A stretch of 64,000 nucleotides of DNA, from the NCBI RefSeq assembly GCF_008642375.1, contig NZ_CP029194.1:8302501-8366500 (forward strand). The letters are read 5' to 3'. Below the pieces are notes generated by a model. The model was not told the DNA's origin. It saw only the letters and a program-made list of their open reading frames with translations, and searched no databases. Below, piece after piece: positions 7,566-15,922 of this stretch. Made by a program: the position numbers and the translations under genes. How positions within the stretch are numbered: position 1 is the stretch's first letter; the number at the start of each line of letters is the position of its first letter. Origin of the DNA: Streptomyces venezuelae. GTDB lineage: Bacteria; Actinomycetota; Actinomycetes; Streptomycetales; Streptomycetaceae.

Positions 7566-9623
7566 ATGCAGTCGTACGACACCTTCCCCAGCACCGGAAT
7601 ATCCCCCGCCGCGCCCCCTCGCCCCGGTCGCGACGATGCCGAGGCGGCGCTCGTCGAGCACTACCCGCGGCTCGTCCGGCTCGCGCACCTGATCCTCCCG
7701 CCCGCCCTCGGCCGGCACCGCCGCGTGCTCGCCGCGCACTCCCTCGTACAGAAGTCCCTCACGGCAGCCCGGTCGCGTCCCGGCCCGACACCCGGCCCGA
7801 CCGTTCCCGCGCAGCGCGACGAGCCGGGGCCGGGCCAAGGGCAGGGTCAGGGGCAGGGGCCGGTTCTGGCCTGGCTGCGGTCACGTGTCGTGTCCGCCGC
7901 CCTGCGGGCGGCCGCCCGTCCCAGGTGGTCCCTCGGGCGGCACCCGCTCCCCGCCGTCCTCGGGCTGCGGCTCTTTCCCCGGGCCGGTGGCGACGACGAG
8001 CTCGCGCTGGAATCCGCGCTGGCGGCGGTGACCCCCGAGGTACGGGCCGCCTTCGCCCTGCGCGTACTCGAAGGACTCACCCCGCAGTCCGCCGCCCTCC
8101 TCCTCTCGACAGCGGGAGTGACCGCGCCGGACCGAGCGCTCCACGCCGCCGAACATCTCCGCACCACCATCGGCCCGGCCGCCGAATCGCTTCTGCAGGG
8201 CGCCGAGTTCGACCCCTGCACCGTTCAGGCACGACCGACGGACCTGCTGCGTCGCCGGCACCGGACCCGAATGGCCGCCCTCGCCGCCGCCGTGCTGCTC
8301 GCCGCGTCCACGGCCGCGGTGCTCACCCCGAAGCCCGGGACGGCCACGCCCGCGCCGCCCGCCACGGCCCTCGACATCGCTGCCGCCCGCGCGGCCGACC
8401 CCGAGCTCCTGGTCCGCACCCCTGGCGAGCAATGGTCCGACACCGCCCGCGTCGACCTCACCGCGTGGCCCGCTCGCGGGGCCCGAACAGGCGACACAGC
8501 CCTGCTGTCCCGCGCTCTCGACGCCTGGGCACGGGGGAGCGGCAGCCGGACCGTCCGACGAAACGGCGACCGGACCGCTGTCCGGGTGACCGTCGCGCCG
8601 GGCACGCCGACGACCCCGCCCGCCGCCCCGGCCCGTCTGCTCTTCGCGGGTCAGGTCGACGGCTCGGCCGTCGTCCTCCTGCACGAGGGCGACCGCCTCG
8701 TCCGGTACGCCGAACCGCTCACCGGCCAGGGCGGGGCGGCCCTCGAACTCGCCCGGGCCGACGACGCGGACGTGACCACCGGCGCCGCCGTGACGGTGAG
8801 CAGGACGCCGCTCGGAGCGCGGTTCCTGCTCGCCCCCTGGATCGACGAGAGCGCGGTGCGGGACCTCCTGCGGCCCGACGTGCCCGCCCGGCGGCTGGCC
8901 GTCTCCGAGGACGGCGTCACCGACCCCGTACCCCCGGGGCCGGGGGACTGCGGTCGCGTTCCCGCGCTGCAGGTACGGTCCTCCTCCCGGATCGTCGAGA
9001 ACCACTCCTTCCTGCTGGCGGATCTCGGGGAGCTCAACCCCGCGCACCTCACGTGGACCCCGCCACCGGGGACCGGAGCCCCCGCGCGGCAGCCGCGGGA
9101 GGCGACGTCGGCGGCGGGCCTCGCCGCCTGGGCCCGTTCCGCCTGCGCGCTGCCGGACCTGCGGGGAGCCGGCGTGCGCGCCGTGAACCGGTGGGAGTTC
9201 GCCCAGCAGACCCTGCCGGAGCGCGCCGGACGCGCCACGTGGACGTGCACCCGGGCGGAGAACTGGGACGGGCGCGCCCGCGTGACGGTGGCGTGGGAGG
9301 GGCCGGACAGGCGCAGCGGACCGGCGCCGGTACGGCCCGCGGGCACGCGGCCCGCGCACACGGCGGCGTGCAGTCGGTTCGGCCAGCACGTGCTGGCGGG
9401 GGCGTACTGGACGGCCCCGTCCGGGGCGCGCTACTACCTCGCCGCGGGCAGTCGTGCCCTGACCGCGGTCACCGCCCGTGGTCCCGTCTCTGCCACCGTA
9501 CGAGGACGGGTCCTGGCCCTCCGTACCAACGCGGCGGGCCCGGTCCGGCTGACCGGCACGCTGCCCGGCTCGGCCGAACTGCGGGGCTGGGGAGAGGCGG
9601 AGGAGGGTTCCGGCGCACCGTGA
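7566..9623 (+). CDS. Membrane-anchored protein with degenerate ECF-sigma-like N-terminus
   Basis: The 685-residue product is a fusion. Residues ~24-70 (DAEAALVEHYPRLVRLAHL) and ~146-200 (AAVTPEVRAAFALRVLEGLT, then a helix-turn-helix-like stretch) look like worn sigma regions 2 and 4; a GQ-repeat linker lies between. A transmembrane helix follows (about 236-253) after an arginine-rich cytoplasmic stop, and the remaining ~430 residues would be outside the cell, with several cysteines but no domain I recognise. It is divergent from litR across 110 bases. The region-4 recognition helix has lost the usual polar residues, so it may bind core enzyme or another regulator rather than a promoter. Role unknown. 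Confidence 0.6.
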   Translation: MQSYDTFPSTGISPAAPPRPGRDDAEAALVEHYPRLVRLAHLILPPALGRHRRVLAAHSLVQKSLTAARSRPGPTPGPTVPAQRDEPGPGQGQGQGQGPVLAWLRSRVVSAALRAAARPRWSLGRHPLPAVLGLRLFPRAGGDDELALESALAAVTPEVRAAFALRVLEGLTPQSAALLLSTAGVTAPDRALHAAEHLRTTIGPAAESLLQGAEFDPCTVQARPTDLLRRRHRTRMAALAAAVLLAASTAAVLTPKPGTATPAPPATALDIAAARAADPELLVRTPGEQWSDTARVDLTAWPARGARTGDTALLSRALDAWARGSGSRTVRRNGDRTAVRVTVAPGTPTTPPAAPARLLFAGQVDGSAVVLLHEGDRLVRYAEPLTGQGGAALELARADDADVTTGAAVTVSRTPLGARFLLAPWIDESAVRDLLRPDVPARRLAVSEDGVTDPVPPGPGDCGRVPALQVRSSSRIVENHSFLLADLGELNPAHLTWTPPPGTGAPARQPREATSAAGLAAWARSACALPDLRGAGVRAVNRWEFAQQTLPERAGRATWTCTRAENWDGRARVTVAWEGPDRRSGPAPVRPAGTRPAHTAACSRFGQHVLAGAYWTAPSGARYYLAAGSRALTAVTARGPVSATVRGRVLALRTNAAGPVRLTGTLPGSAELRGWGEAEEGSGAP

Positions 9624-9677
9624 CGCGGGGCGGGGCGCACGGTGTGCCGAAGCCCGGTGTGGGTATCGGTGCCGGCG

Positions 9678-10922
9678 TCAGAGCCGGATGGCGAGGAGGG
9701 CGGTGTCGTCGGTGAGGCCGGCCGGGGGGATCAGGTCGGCCAGGAGGGCGTCGGCAAGGGTGTCGGGGTGGGCATCGGGGTGGGCGGTGTGGTGCCGGGC
9801 GAGGGAGTCGGCGAGGCGGGTGAGACCGGTGTCGATGTCCTCGCCGCGGCGTTCGATGAGGCCGTCGGTGTAGAGGACGAGGGCGGATCCGTTGGTGAAG
9901 GGGGTGTGGGCCTGGGGCCTCGGGGCGTGTTCGGGGCGTGCGCCTAGTGGGGGGTCGGTCGCCTGGTCGAGGAAGGTGACGGTGCCGTCGGGGTGGCAGA
10001 GGGCCGGTGGGGGGTGGCCCGCGCTGCTGTAGGTGAGGGTGTGGTTGTTCCAGTCGATGTACACGGAGACGGCGGTGGTGGATTCGGCTCCTGCGACGGT
10101 GCGGGCGTACAGGCCGAGGACTTCGAGGGCTTGGGCGGGGCCGTCGGCGACGTGTGAGGCGGCTGACAAGGCGCTGCGGAGCAGGCCCATGACGCCCGCC
10201 GCGTGCAGTCCGTGGCCGACGACGTCGCCGACGGCTACGGCCGTGCGGCCTGTCTCGGGCATGTCGACGAGGTCGTACCAGTCCCCGCAGACGTTCAGGG
10301 CGCCCACGGCGGGCCGGTAGCGGACGGCGGCGTGGTGTTGGCCGAGGGCGTGGGGGGCGGGCAGCATCGCCTGTTGGAGGTGGAGGGCGACTTCGCGTTC
10401 GCGGGCGTGGGCCTTGCGCAGCCGTTCGTTGACCTCCTGGAGTTCCCTGGCGCGGGTGTAGAGCTCGGCCTCCAGGACCTGGGCGTGGTCCCCGCCCGGT
10501 CGGCCGCCTCGGGCCCTGATGAGTTCGGTGACCTCTTCGACACGGTGCAGCAGCAGGGTCACGCTGCCGTCCGGGGCGAGGACGGGGACGTTGACGGGGC
10601 TCCAGTACCGCTCCTGCCACACGCCGGGACGGTTCAGGTCTTCCACGTCGTAGCGCTGCAGGGCCATGGTGTCGCGCTCGCCGGTGGCCGCGACGCGCTG
10701 CAGGGAGGCGGACAGATTGCGCATGCCGGTCGCGGAGGGGTCGCGGGGGTTGTCGGGGAAGACGTCGAAGAGGTAGCGGCCGATGAGCTGGTCGCGGGTG
10801 CGGCCGGCCATGGACAGGAACGCCCCGTTGGCGTCCACGTACACGAGGTCGGGGGTCAGCAGCGCGACCGCGCCGGGCAGGGCCTGGAAGACCGCCTGGT
10901 AGTCGGTGCGGGGTCCGTTCAC
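9678..10922 (-). CDS. PAS-domain SpoIIE-type serine phosphatase
   Basis: The 414-residue protein has a PAS domain (about 5-125: FQALPGAVALLTPDLVYVDA, then GRTRDQLIG), a coiled coil (about 150-185) and a PP2C/SpoIIE phosphatase domain with CGDWYDLVD, AVGDVVGHGLHA, SSAGHPPPAL, LYTDGLIERR and LTDDTALL. These enzymes dephosphorylate anti-sigma-factor antagonists. GTG 10922 was chosen for its AGGTGAGG site; GTG 10973 lacks one. No anti-sigma or antagonist gene is adjacent, so the partner lies elsewhere. It is convergent with the sigma-like membrane protein, 55 bases apart. Confidence 0.85.
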   Translation of the reverse strand: MNGPRTDYQAVFQALPGAVALLTPDLVYVDANGAFLSMAGRTRDQLIGRYLFDVFPDNPRDPSATGMRNLSASLQRVAATGERDTMALQRYDVEDLNRPGVWQERYWSPVNVPVLAPDGSVTLLLHRVEEVTELIRARGGRPGGDHAQVLEAELYTRARELQEVNERLRKAHAREREVALHLQQAMLPAPHALGQHHAAVRYRPAVGALNVCGDWYDLVDMPETGRTAVAVGDVVGHGLHAAGVMGLLRSALSAASHVADGPAQALEVLGLYARTVAGAESTTAVSVYIDWNNHTLTYSSAGHPPPALCHPDGTVTFLDQATDPPLGARPEHAPRPQAHTPFTNGSALVLYTDGLIERRGEDIDTGLTRLADSLARHHTAHPDAHPDTLADALLADLIPPAGLTDDTALLAIRL

Positions 10923-11505
10923 GTCCTCACCTGCCGCGCGTCGGCCGTTGTGGCGGTCATAGGTACTTCTCACGGTGGCACGCGCGCGGGCCGAGGGCTC
11001 GTTGTGGTGGCTGATCGTGCACCGTTCGGCTCCGGACCGGTGGCTCGGCCGCCGGGGCGCGCATTTCGGCGTATGCGCTGTGGCGGGGAGTGGCGAACGG
11101 TGGCGTGGGGCACGGCCGGGGTGGGGGGCGCGGGGTTACGGAGGCAGGTTTCGGGGAAGATCCGCGGGTTTCTTCAGCCCGGCGCGCCAATATCCCGAGA
11201 ATTTCGACCGCTCTTAAGCCTGGCGTGATCGAAATTGATCGCCTCTAGCGATGGATGCCCGAATTAGCGTGTCAAAAGTGATCTGGGGTGAGAGCGAGGA
11301 TTTGTGTGCGCGGGACGGGCGCATGCGGCCATAACCCTGTGTGCGCGTGGCGCCACGTATCGGTCCGGGGTTAGGGTCCCGCTCACCGGTATACGCCGGT
11401 ACGACAAGGACCCTGGCGGGCCGTCAAACCAGAGCCAGGGTCCTTGCTCCATCGCCTCGATCACGGCCGTGCAGTGCCGAACTGCACCCAAGGAGGGTTC
11501 GCTTC
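10923..11505. other. Intergenic region, no gene recognised
   Basis: This 580-base stretch is divergent between the SpoIIE phosphatase and a small membrane protein. It contains an AT-richer patch at about 11205-11290 unlike its surroundings, and a perfect 12-bp hairpin at 11406-11445. No reading frame in it has convincing codon bias. Confidence 0.6.
11406..11445 (+). promoter_or_regulatory. Perfect 12-bp inverted repeat in the leader of a small membrane-protein gene
   Basis: AAGGACCCTGGC (11406-11417) pairs exactly with GCCAGGGTCCTT (11434-11445) around a 16-base loop. It ends 60 bases before the ATG at 11506. There is no U-tract. It could be an attenuator, an RNA-stability stem or a protein-binding site. 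Confidence 0.55.
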
Positions 11506-11778
11506 ATGCCTTACGACCGCAATCACCACCTGCGCCCGTTATGGGTGCCGGAGTCAGGTGCCGACGCTATCATGACCCCGCTTTGTCCAGGGGAAATGCG
11601 TCGTGGGGATGACTTGACGGTCACGGCACGTGGGAGCGCTTTTCTCGCTCTCCCCGTTCTGCCGATCATCTTGATCACCGGGGGGCAGGATCCGGCGGTC
11701 GTCGGAGCTTTGGCCATAGCTATTTCCGTACTGGGTGCGGGGACCAGGGTGGTCTACAAGCGCGTTCGCCGATCCTGA
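11506..11778 (+). CDS. Small membrane protein, hypothetical
   Basis: The 90-residue protein starts at ATG 11506, nine bases after an AGGAGG site. A polar N-terminus of about 40 residues is followed by two hydrophobic helices (about 44-58, AFLALPVLPIILI, and 63-80, AVVGALAIAISVL) and a basic tail, YKRVRRS, consistent with an inner-membrane hairpin with both ends inside. I do not recognise a family. The leader holds a strong hairpin. Confidence 0.6.
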   Translation: MPYDRNHHLRPLWVPESGADAIMTPLCPGEMRRGDDLTVTARGSAFLALPVLPIILITGGQDPAVVGALAIAISVLGAGTRVVYKRVRRS

Positions 11779-11964
11779 AGATCACTCGGCGGACGAGAAA
11801 TTCGCCACCCCCCATCCGGAGCGTCCCGCGACCGGCTCCGTGAGCCGGGCGCTCGACGGCCGAGCCGATCAGGGGCCCGCTGCCGGACTTTTCCGCGCAG
11901 CGGGCCATCCGTGACCGGTCCGCCCGCCTTAATTCCCCGCACGCACCCCGAAAGAGGCACCTTC

Positions 11965-13020
11965 ATGCCGTCCGGTTCTCCACGGCAGCAGACGCGGCAG
12001 TGCTCCCGCTGCGGCACGGACTTCCAGTACGCCGTCAGGCGAGGACGCCCGAACACCTTCTGCTCCCGCGCATGCCGCGCCGCCGCGCGCAGCTCCTGTG
12101 CCGAGCCTCCGGACCTCACCCGGTACGAAGAGGACCTGGCGGCGACCACCGAGGATCTCCAGCTCTCCGCCACCACCATGCTCGCCGCCGTGCAGGGCAG
12201 CGAGGACACCGACGTCCTCATGCGGCAGGTCACCGAGCACTACCGGTTCCTCATGGACGTCGAGGCCGCCATCGTCGCGCGCGGCCGCGCCCGGGGGGAC
12301 TCGTGGATGGTGATCGCGGAGGCCGCCGGGTGCGGAGCCGAGAGCTTCCGCAAGAAGTGGACCCAGGACAAGGTGAGCCGCCGCCTCGCTCTCGCCCGGG
12401 AAACACGGCAGAGCCGCCCCGCGGCGACGGGCCGCCCCGACACCACGGTCCGCGCCGCCGGTGCCCCTCTCCCGCCCGCCCAGACTCCCGGTGAGCAGTT
12501 CGCCGCCGCGATGACATCGCTGCAGCGGGCCACCGGTCTCACGATCAAGGACACCGCGTTCAAGGTCGGTGTCTCCCCGTCCTACGTCTCACGCATCCTC
12601 GCCGGCACGAGGCGGCCGGCATGGCCGGTCGTCGAGCGGTTCGTGGAGACCTGCGAAGGCAGCCCCTTCGAGCTGCGTGCCCTGTGGGAAGCCGCCCAGC
12701 GCACCCCGGACCACGACCAGGGGCCCGCCCCGGATGACCCGGAAGCCGCCAGGGTCAAGTTCCACACCAGTCTGCGCGCCCTCTACCTGGCCGCGGGCCG
12801 GCCGACCCCCTGGGACATCCAGCGCGCCGTCAACGCCGACACGAAGCCGACCTTCCCCGAGATCGTCCTGGCCCTCAACGGCTCGCGCATACCCGACTGG
12901 GAGACCATCGCCAAGATCATTCTCTCCCTGAGGGGGAGCCCTGCCGACCTCCGCCCGCTCTGGCAGGCCGCGAAAGTATCCCCGTCCACCTCGGCCCTGC
13001 CCGCAGCGGCCTTCGGCTGA
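11965..13020 (+). CDS. Zinc-finger regulator with several helix-turn-helix segments
   Basis: The 351-residue protein begins with a treble-clef-like zinc knuckle, CSRCG...FCSRAC (C13, C16, C33, C37). A helical region follows with a possible HTH near 112-132 (GDSWMVIAEAAGCGAESF). Two XRE-like HTH units come next: 178-240 (FKVGVSPSYVSRILAGTRRP) and a more divergent one at 265-335 (LNGSRIPDWETIAKIILSLR), each followed by an LRALWEAA/LRPLWQAA helix, so the C-terminal half looks like an internal duplication. ATG 11965 has AGAGG eight bases upstream. A small sigma-like gene starts 25 bases downstream, so they are likely one operon. DNA-binding is inferred; target unknown. Confidence 0.65.
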   Translation: MPSGSPRQQTRQCSRCGTDFQYAVRRGRPNTFCSRACRAAARSSCAEPPDLTRYEEDLAATTEDLQLSATTMLAAVQGSEDTDVLMRQVTEHYRFLMDVEAAIVARGRARGDSWMVIAEAAGCGAESFRKKWTQDKVSRRLALARETRQSRPAATGRPDTTVRAAGAPLPPAQTPGEQFAAAMTSLQRATGLTIKDTAFKVGVSPSYVSRILAGTRRPAWPVVERFVETCEGSPFELRALWEAAQRTPDHDQGPAPDDPEAARVKFHTSLRALYLAAGRPTPWDIQRAVNADTKPTFPEIVLALNGSRIPDWETIAKIILSLRGSPADLRPLWQAAKVSPSTSALPAAAFG

Positions 13021-13045
13021 ACACCACACACCCACGGGGCCAAGA

Positions 13046-13468
13046 GTGATCTCTGCGTCGATCATGACCATCAACAGGCGCCACGCGGCCATGCCGCTGT
13101 CCTTCGAAGCGTTCCGGACCCTGCACCACGCCGACTACCTCGCCTACGCCCGGGCGTGCCTGCCCTCGCACAGGGCCGACGAGGCGGTGGAACAGACCTT
13201 CCTCGCCCTGTCCGGCGGCTGGAGGGCCGTACTCGGCTCATCCAGTCCGACGAACACCGCGTGGACACTCCTCAACGGTCACGTCCACGCGAACGACGGC
13301 GAACCCTGCTGCTCCACCGGAGCCCTGCGCGAAGAACTGGGGACGCTGGCCGCCCTCGGCTACAGCCCGGACCGCATCGCCGCCCTCACCGGCCTCCCCC
13401 TGGGCAGAATCCGCTCCGTCGCCCGCACCCGAGCCTTCGTCCCCCTCGGGGGACCGGTTAATAAATGA
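13046..13468 (+). CDS. Small sigma-factor-like protein
   Basis: The 140-residue product resembles a shortened ECF sigma factor: a region-2-like helix (FRTLHHADYLAYARACLPSH, then RADEAVEQTFLALS) and a region-4-like HTH (LGTLAALGYSPDRIAALTGL, then PLGRIRSVAR). It lacks the tryptophan-rich region 2.4 and most of the linker, so promoter recognition is doubtful. The start is uncertain: GTG 13046, ATG 13064 and ATG 13091 are all in frame. It follows the zinc-finger/XRE gene by 25 bases. Its stop codon lies inside the TetR operator-like palindrome of the next gene. Confidence 0.55.
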   Translation: MISASIMTINRRHAAMPLSFEAFRTLHHADYLAYARACLPSHRADEAVEQTFLALSGGWRAVLGSSSPTNTAWTLLNGHVHANDGEPCCSTGALREELGTLAALGYSPDRIAALTGLPLGRIRSVARTRAFVPLGGPVNK

Positions 13469-13483
13469 ACGCCCATTTACTAA
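13458..13483 (+). promoter_or_regulatory. TetR operator-like palindrome
   Basis: TTAATAAATG (13458-13467) and CATTTACTAA (13474-13483) are inverted repeats matching at 9 of 10 positions around a 6-base centre. The site is AT-rich in a GC-rich genome and lies 30 bases upstream of the tetR start, as expected for autoregulation. It overlaps the stop codon of the preceding gene. Confidence 0.65.
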
Positions 13484-13513
13484 CGTGCTACGGTCGATCC
13501 CGAAGGAGGGTCC

Positions 13514-14095
13514 ATGCCACGGCCACGCGTCACCAGCGACACCGACATCCTCGCCGCCGCAGGGCGCGCCATCGGCGCGCACGGTCCCGGCAGGCTCACC
13601 CTGGCGCATGTCGGCGCCGAAGCGGGGGTCTCCCCGGCGACCCTCTTGCAGCGCTTCGGGTCCAAGCGGGGCCTGCTGCTGGCGTTCGCCGCGGACGCCG
13701 CCGCCGGCGCCGCCGCGCCGTACCGCGGCGCACAGGCCGCGTACGAATCGCCCCTCGCGGCGCTGCACGCGGTCGCCGACGAGTTCGCCCGTCGCATGTC
13801 CACTCCCGAGGAGATGGCCAACCATCTTGGGATGCTCCAACTCGACCTGTCCGACCCCGAGTTCCGCGTCCATGCCGCCGCGCACACCCGCGCGGTCGAC
13901 GCGGTGCTCCGAGAGCTCCTCGCCGACGCTGCCGCACGGGGCGAGCTCCCCGCCGGCGCGGACGTGCCGCGCCTCGCCCGCGCCGTGAAGATCACCATGG
14001 ACGGCTCCCTGCTGCGGTGGGCCATGACCGGCGACGGCGATCCCGCCACTCTGCTCCACGACGACCTCGACCACTTGCTCAGGAGGCCCGCATGA
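13514..14095 (+). CDS. TetR-family transcriptional regulator
   Basis: The 193-residue protein has the TetR N-terminal HTH (about 10-57: LTLAHVGAEAGVSPATLLQR, then FGSKRGLLLAF) and a helical ligand-binding C-terminus. AAGGAGG sits five bases before the ATG. Its stop overlaps the next ATG as ATGA, so it is translationally coupled to the RibD-C reductase gene at 14092. The palindrome at 13458-13483 is its probable operator. The ligand is unknown but is likely linked to the reductase substrate. Confidence 0.85.
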   Translation: MPRPRVTSDTDILAAAGRAIGAHGPGRLTLAHVGAEAGVSPATLLQRFGSKRGLLLAFAADAAAGAAAPYRGAQAAYESPLAALHAVADEFARRMSTPEEMANHLGMLQLDLSDPEFRVHAAAHTRAVDAVLRELLADAAARGELPAGADVPRLARAVKITMDGSLLRWAMTGDGDPATLLHDDLDHLLRRPA

Positions 14096-14622
14096 CGTTC
14101 GCCGCCACCGTCTTCATCGGTACCAGTCTCGACGGCTACATCGCCCGCTCGAACGACGACATCGAGTGGCTGACCTCGCGCGGCGAGAAGGCCGGCGACC
14201 TGGGTTTCTTCGCGTTCCTCGACTCGGTGGACGCCGTGATCATGGGCCGTAACACCTACGACAAGGTCATCGGCTTCGGTGAGGAGAACTGGCTCTACGG
14301 CGACCGTCACGTGGGCGTCCTGAGCACCACGCTCCCCGAGGACGCCGACCCGCGTGTCACCGTCTACCGCGACATCGACACCCTCGTCGCCGACCTCGAC
14401 CAGCGCGGAGTCAAGCACGTCTACCCCGACGGCGGACGCCTCGTCCAGAGCTTCATCCGCGCCGGTCGCGTCGACCGCTTCATCATCAGCGTCGCCCCGG
14501 TCCTGATCGGGGGCGGCCACCGGCTCTTCGGCGAGCTGCACGACGACGTCCCCCTCCGCCTGGACGGGGTCGCGGCCCTCGGGGGCGGCTTCGCGCAGCT
14601 GACCTACACCGTGGAGAAGTAG
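14092..14622 (+). CDS. Dihydrofolate reductase-family (RibD C-terminal domain) protein
   Basis: The 176-residue protein fits the RibD-C/DHFR-like fold: FIGTSLDGYIARSNDDIEWL at the N-terminus, IMGRNTYDKV, then HVYPDGGRLVQSFIRAG and APVLIGGGHRLFGEL. These proteins bind NADPH and reduce small substrates, but true DHFR activity is unproven. It overlaps the tetR stop by an ATGA and has its own AGGAGG, so the regulator probably controls it. Two further members of the family lie at 23638 and 24256. Confidence 0.8.
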   Translation: MTFAATVFIGTSLDGYIARSNDDIEWLTSRGEKAGDLGFFAFLDSVDAVIMGRNTYDKVIGFGEENWLYGDRHVGVLSTTLPEDADPRVTVYRDIDTLVADLDQRGVKHVYPDGGRLVQSFIRAGRVDRFIISVAPVLIGGGHRLFGELHDDVPLRLDGVAALGGGFAQLTYTVEK

Positions 14623-14777
14623 CAGCCTGACTCGCGGGCGGCCGGTGACCGGAGAAACACCGTACGTCTCATGCACGCAGCGGGAGACGGCAGTTGCCCC
14701 GTACCCTCCGCCGCTTCGGCGACAAGATGGGCCAGGTCCTCCCACTTCCGGGCCACCTCCGCGATCGGCCGGTCCAT
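14604..14777 (-). CDS. Possible 57-residue protein or gene remnant
   Basis: A minus-strand frame from ATG 14777 begins MDRPIAEVARKWEDLAHLVA with good GC third-position bias in its first ~30 codons, then loses it. It overlaps the 3' end of the convergent reductase gene by 19 bases. No family recognised. It could be a small gene, or the front of a gene truncated at about 14690. Confidence 0.25.
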   Translation of the reverse strand: MDRPIAEVARKWEDLAHLVAEAAEGTGQLPSPAACMRRTVFLRSPAARESGCYFSTV

Positions 14778-14795
14778 CGCCACCCCCGCATGTCC

Positions 14796-15566
14796 TCAGG
14801 CCGGGTAGGTGATCGAGCCCAGGGGCGGGCAGAGCGCGAGCGTGGTACCGGCGCCGGGGCGCTCGACGAAGGCCCGGGCCTCGGCGGCCCGCCGGCGCCG
14901 GGATTCCCGGTCGTCGGCGAGCCACGCGTCGCGGGTGGCGCGGGTGTAGTCCCACGAGTCGTCGATGAGACTGAGGCTGGTGTTGCCTGAACTGCGCTGG
15001 AAGTCCAGCTTCAGGGCGGCCTGTTGGAGTGTCGTCTGGGTCGCGGCGAGATCGATGCGGGTGATCAGGATGCCGGGGGTGTTCGGTACGCGGGTCGGCA
15101 TGGGGGCCTGCGGGAGCAGCGACACTCCGGTGTCGAGTCGGCCGATGTCGTCGATCATCGCTGTCTGGGCGTCCTGGGCCATGAGCTGCATTTCCCGGTG
15201 CAGCCAGAAGAGCTCGTCGAGGTCGGCCTCGGTGATGAGCATCCGCTGATACAGCGCTCGGAAGTACGGATCACCGTGCAGCGGACGCAGCGGGGCGGAG
15301 TGGAGCATCACGCAGTCGTTGAAACCGGCCGCCACCGCGGCGTCGAGGTGGACGACGGCCTGATCCCTCTGCCCGTGCGCGACGGCCAGGACGCCCAGCG
15401 TCGCCTGGCCCGCGGCGACGAGCCACGCGGCGTCAGGGCCGAGCACCGTGGCGCGCGCGATGACGTCATGGATGCCCGCGGTGGCCACCGCGGAGGGACC
15501 GCTGGTCCCTATCGCCACGAGCAGTTCGTGCACGCCGGCAGCCAGTGAGTGAACGGTGTCGGCCAT
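14796..15566 (-). CDS. Hypothetical protein, TPR-like helical
   Basis: The 256-residue protein has AGGAG five bases before its ATG and consistent Streptomyces codon bias. A stretch near residues 47-85 (ATLGVLAVAHGQRDQAVVHL, then DAAVAAGFND) has a tetratricopeptide-repeat pattern; the rest is predicted helical and polar. There is no signal peptide or membrane helix. I cannot assign a function. It is divergent from the Tat-exported hydrolase at 15923. Confidence 0.65.
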   Translation of the reverse strand: MADTVHSLAAGVHELLVAIGTSGPSAVATAGIHDVIARATVLGPDAAWLVAAGQATLGVLAVAHGQRDQAVVHLDAAVAAGFNDCVMLHSAPLRPLHGDPYFRALYQRMLITEADLDELFWLHREMQLMAQDAQTAMIDDIGRLDTGVSLLPQAPMPTRVPNTPGILITRIDLAATQTTLQQAALKLDFQRSSGNTSLSLIDDSWDYTRATRDAWLADDRESRRRRAAEARAFVERPGAGTTLALCPPLGSITYPA

Positions 15567-15922
15567 GGATCTCCTCAGGCCTCGGTGGTGAAGAGCGAAC
15601 AGGCGGGGTGCTGGGGTCTCCAGGGACCCCCGTGGACATGACGGACGGACGGGGTGAAAGGTTCCTTCTCAAGCCCAAGGCGTGAGCAGGAACCGCGACT
15701 GGCTGGCCTCTCGGCGGCGAGCGTGAGGAGACGGACCCACTGCCGTGGTGCGGTGGGCCGGCGCGGTGACCCGGCATCGGGAGACAACCATCGCCGACCA
15801 CGTAGACCCAGGGTGTAAACCCGCGGGCCGATGCCGCACGGGCGGGGCTCGTGGCAGCGTTCCCATGTGCCCACGGACCGCCCGTCACGGCACGATTGAC
15901 GATCCGTCATCAAAGGAGGGTC

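Noticed and set aside
9469..10620. A 383-codon minus-strand frame rich in Arg, Pro and Gly
   Set aside because: It overlaps the SpoIIE gene in another frame and has no recognisable motif.
11221..11245. GATC-flanked AT-rich segment as an operator
   Set aside because: It is only partly self-complementary and has no adjacent regulator target; not reported as a site.
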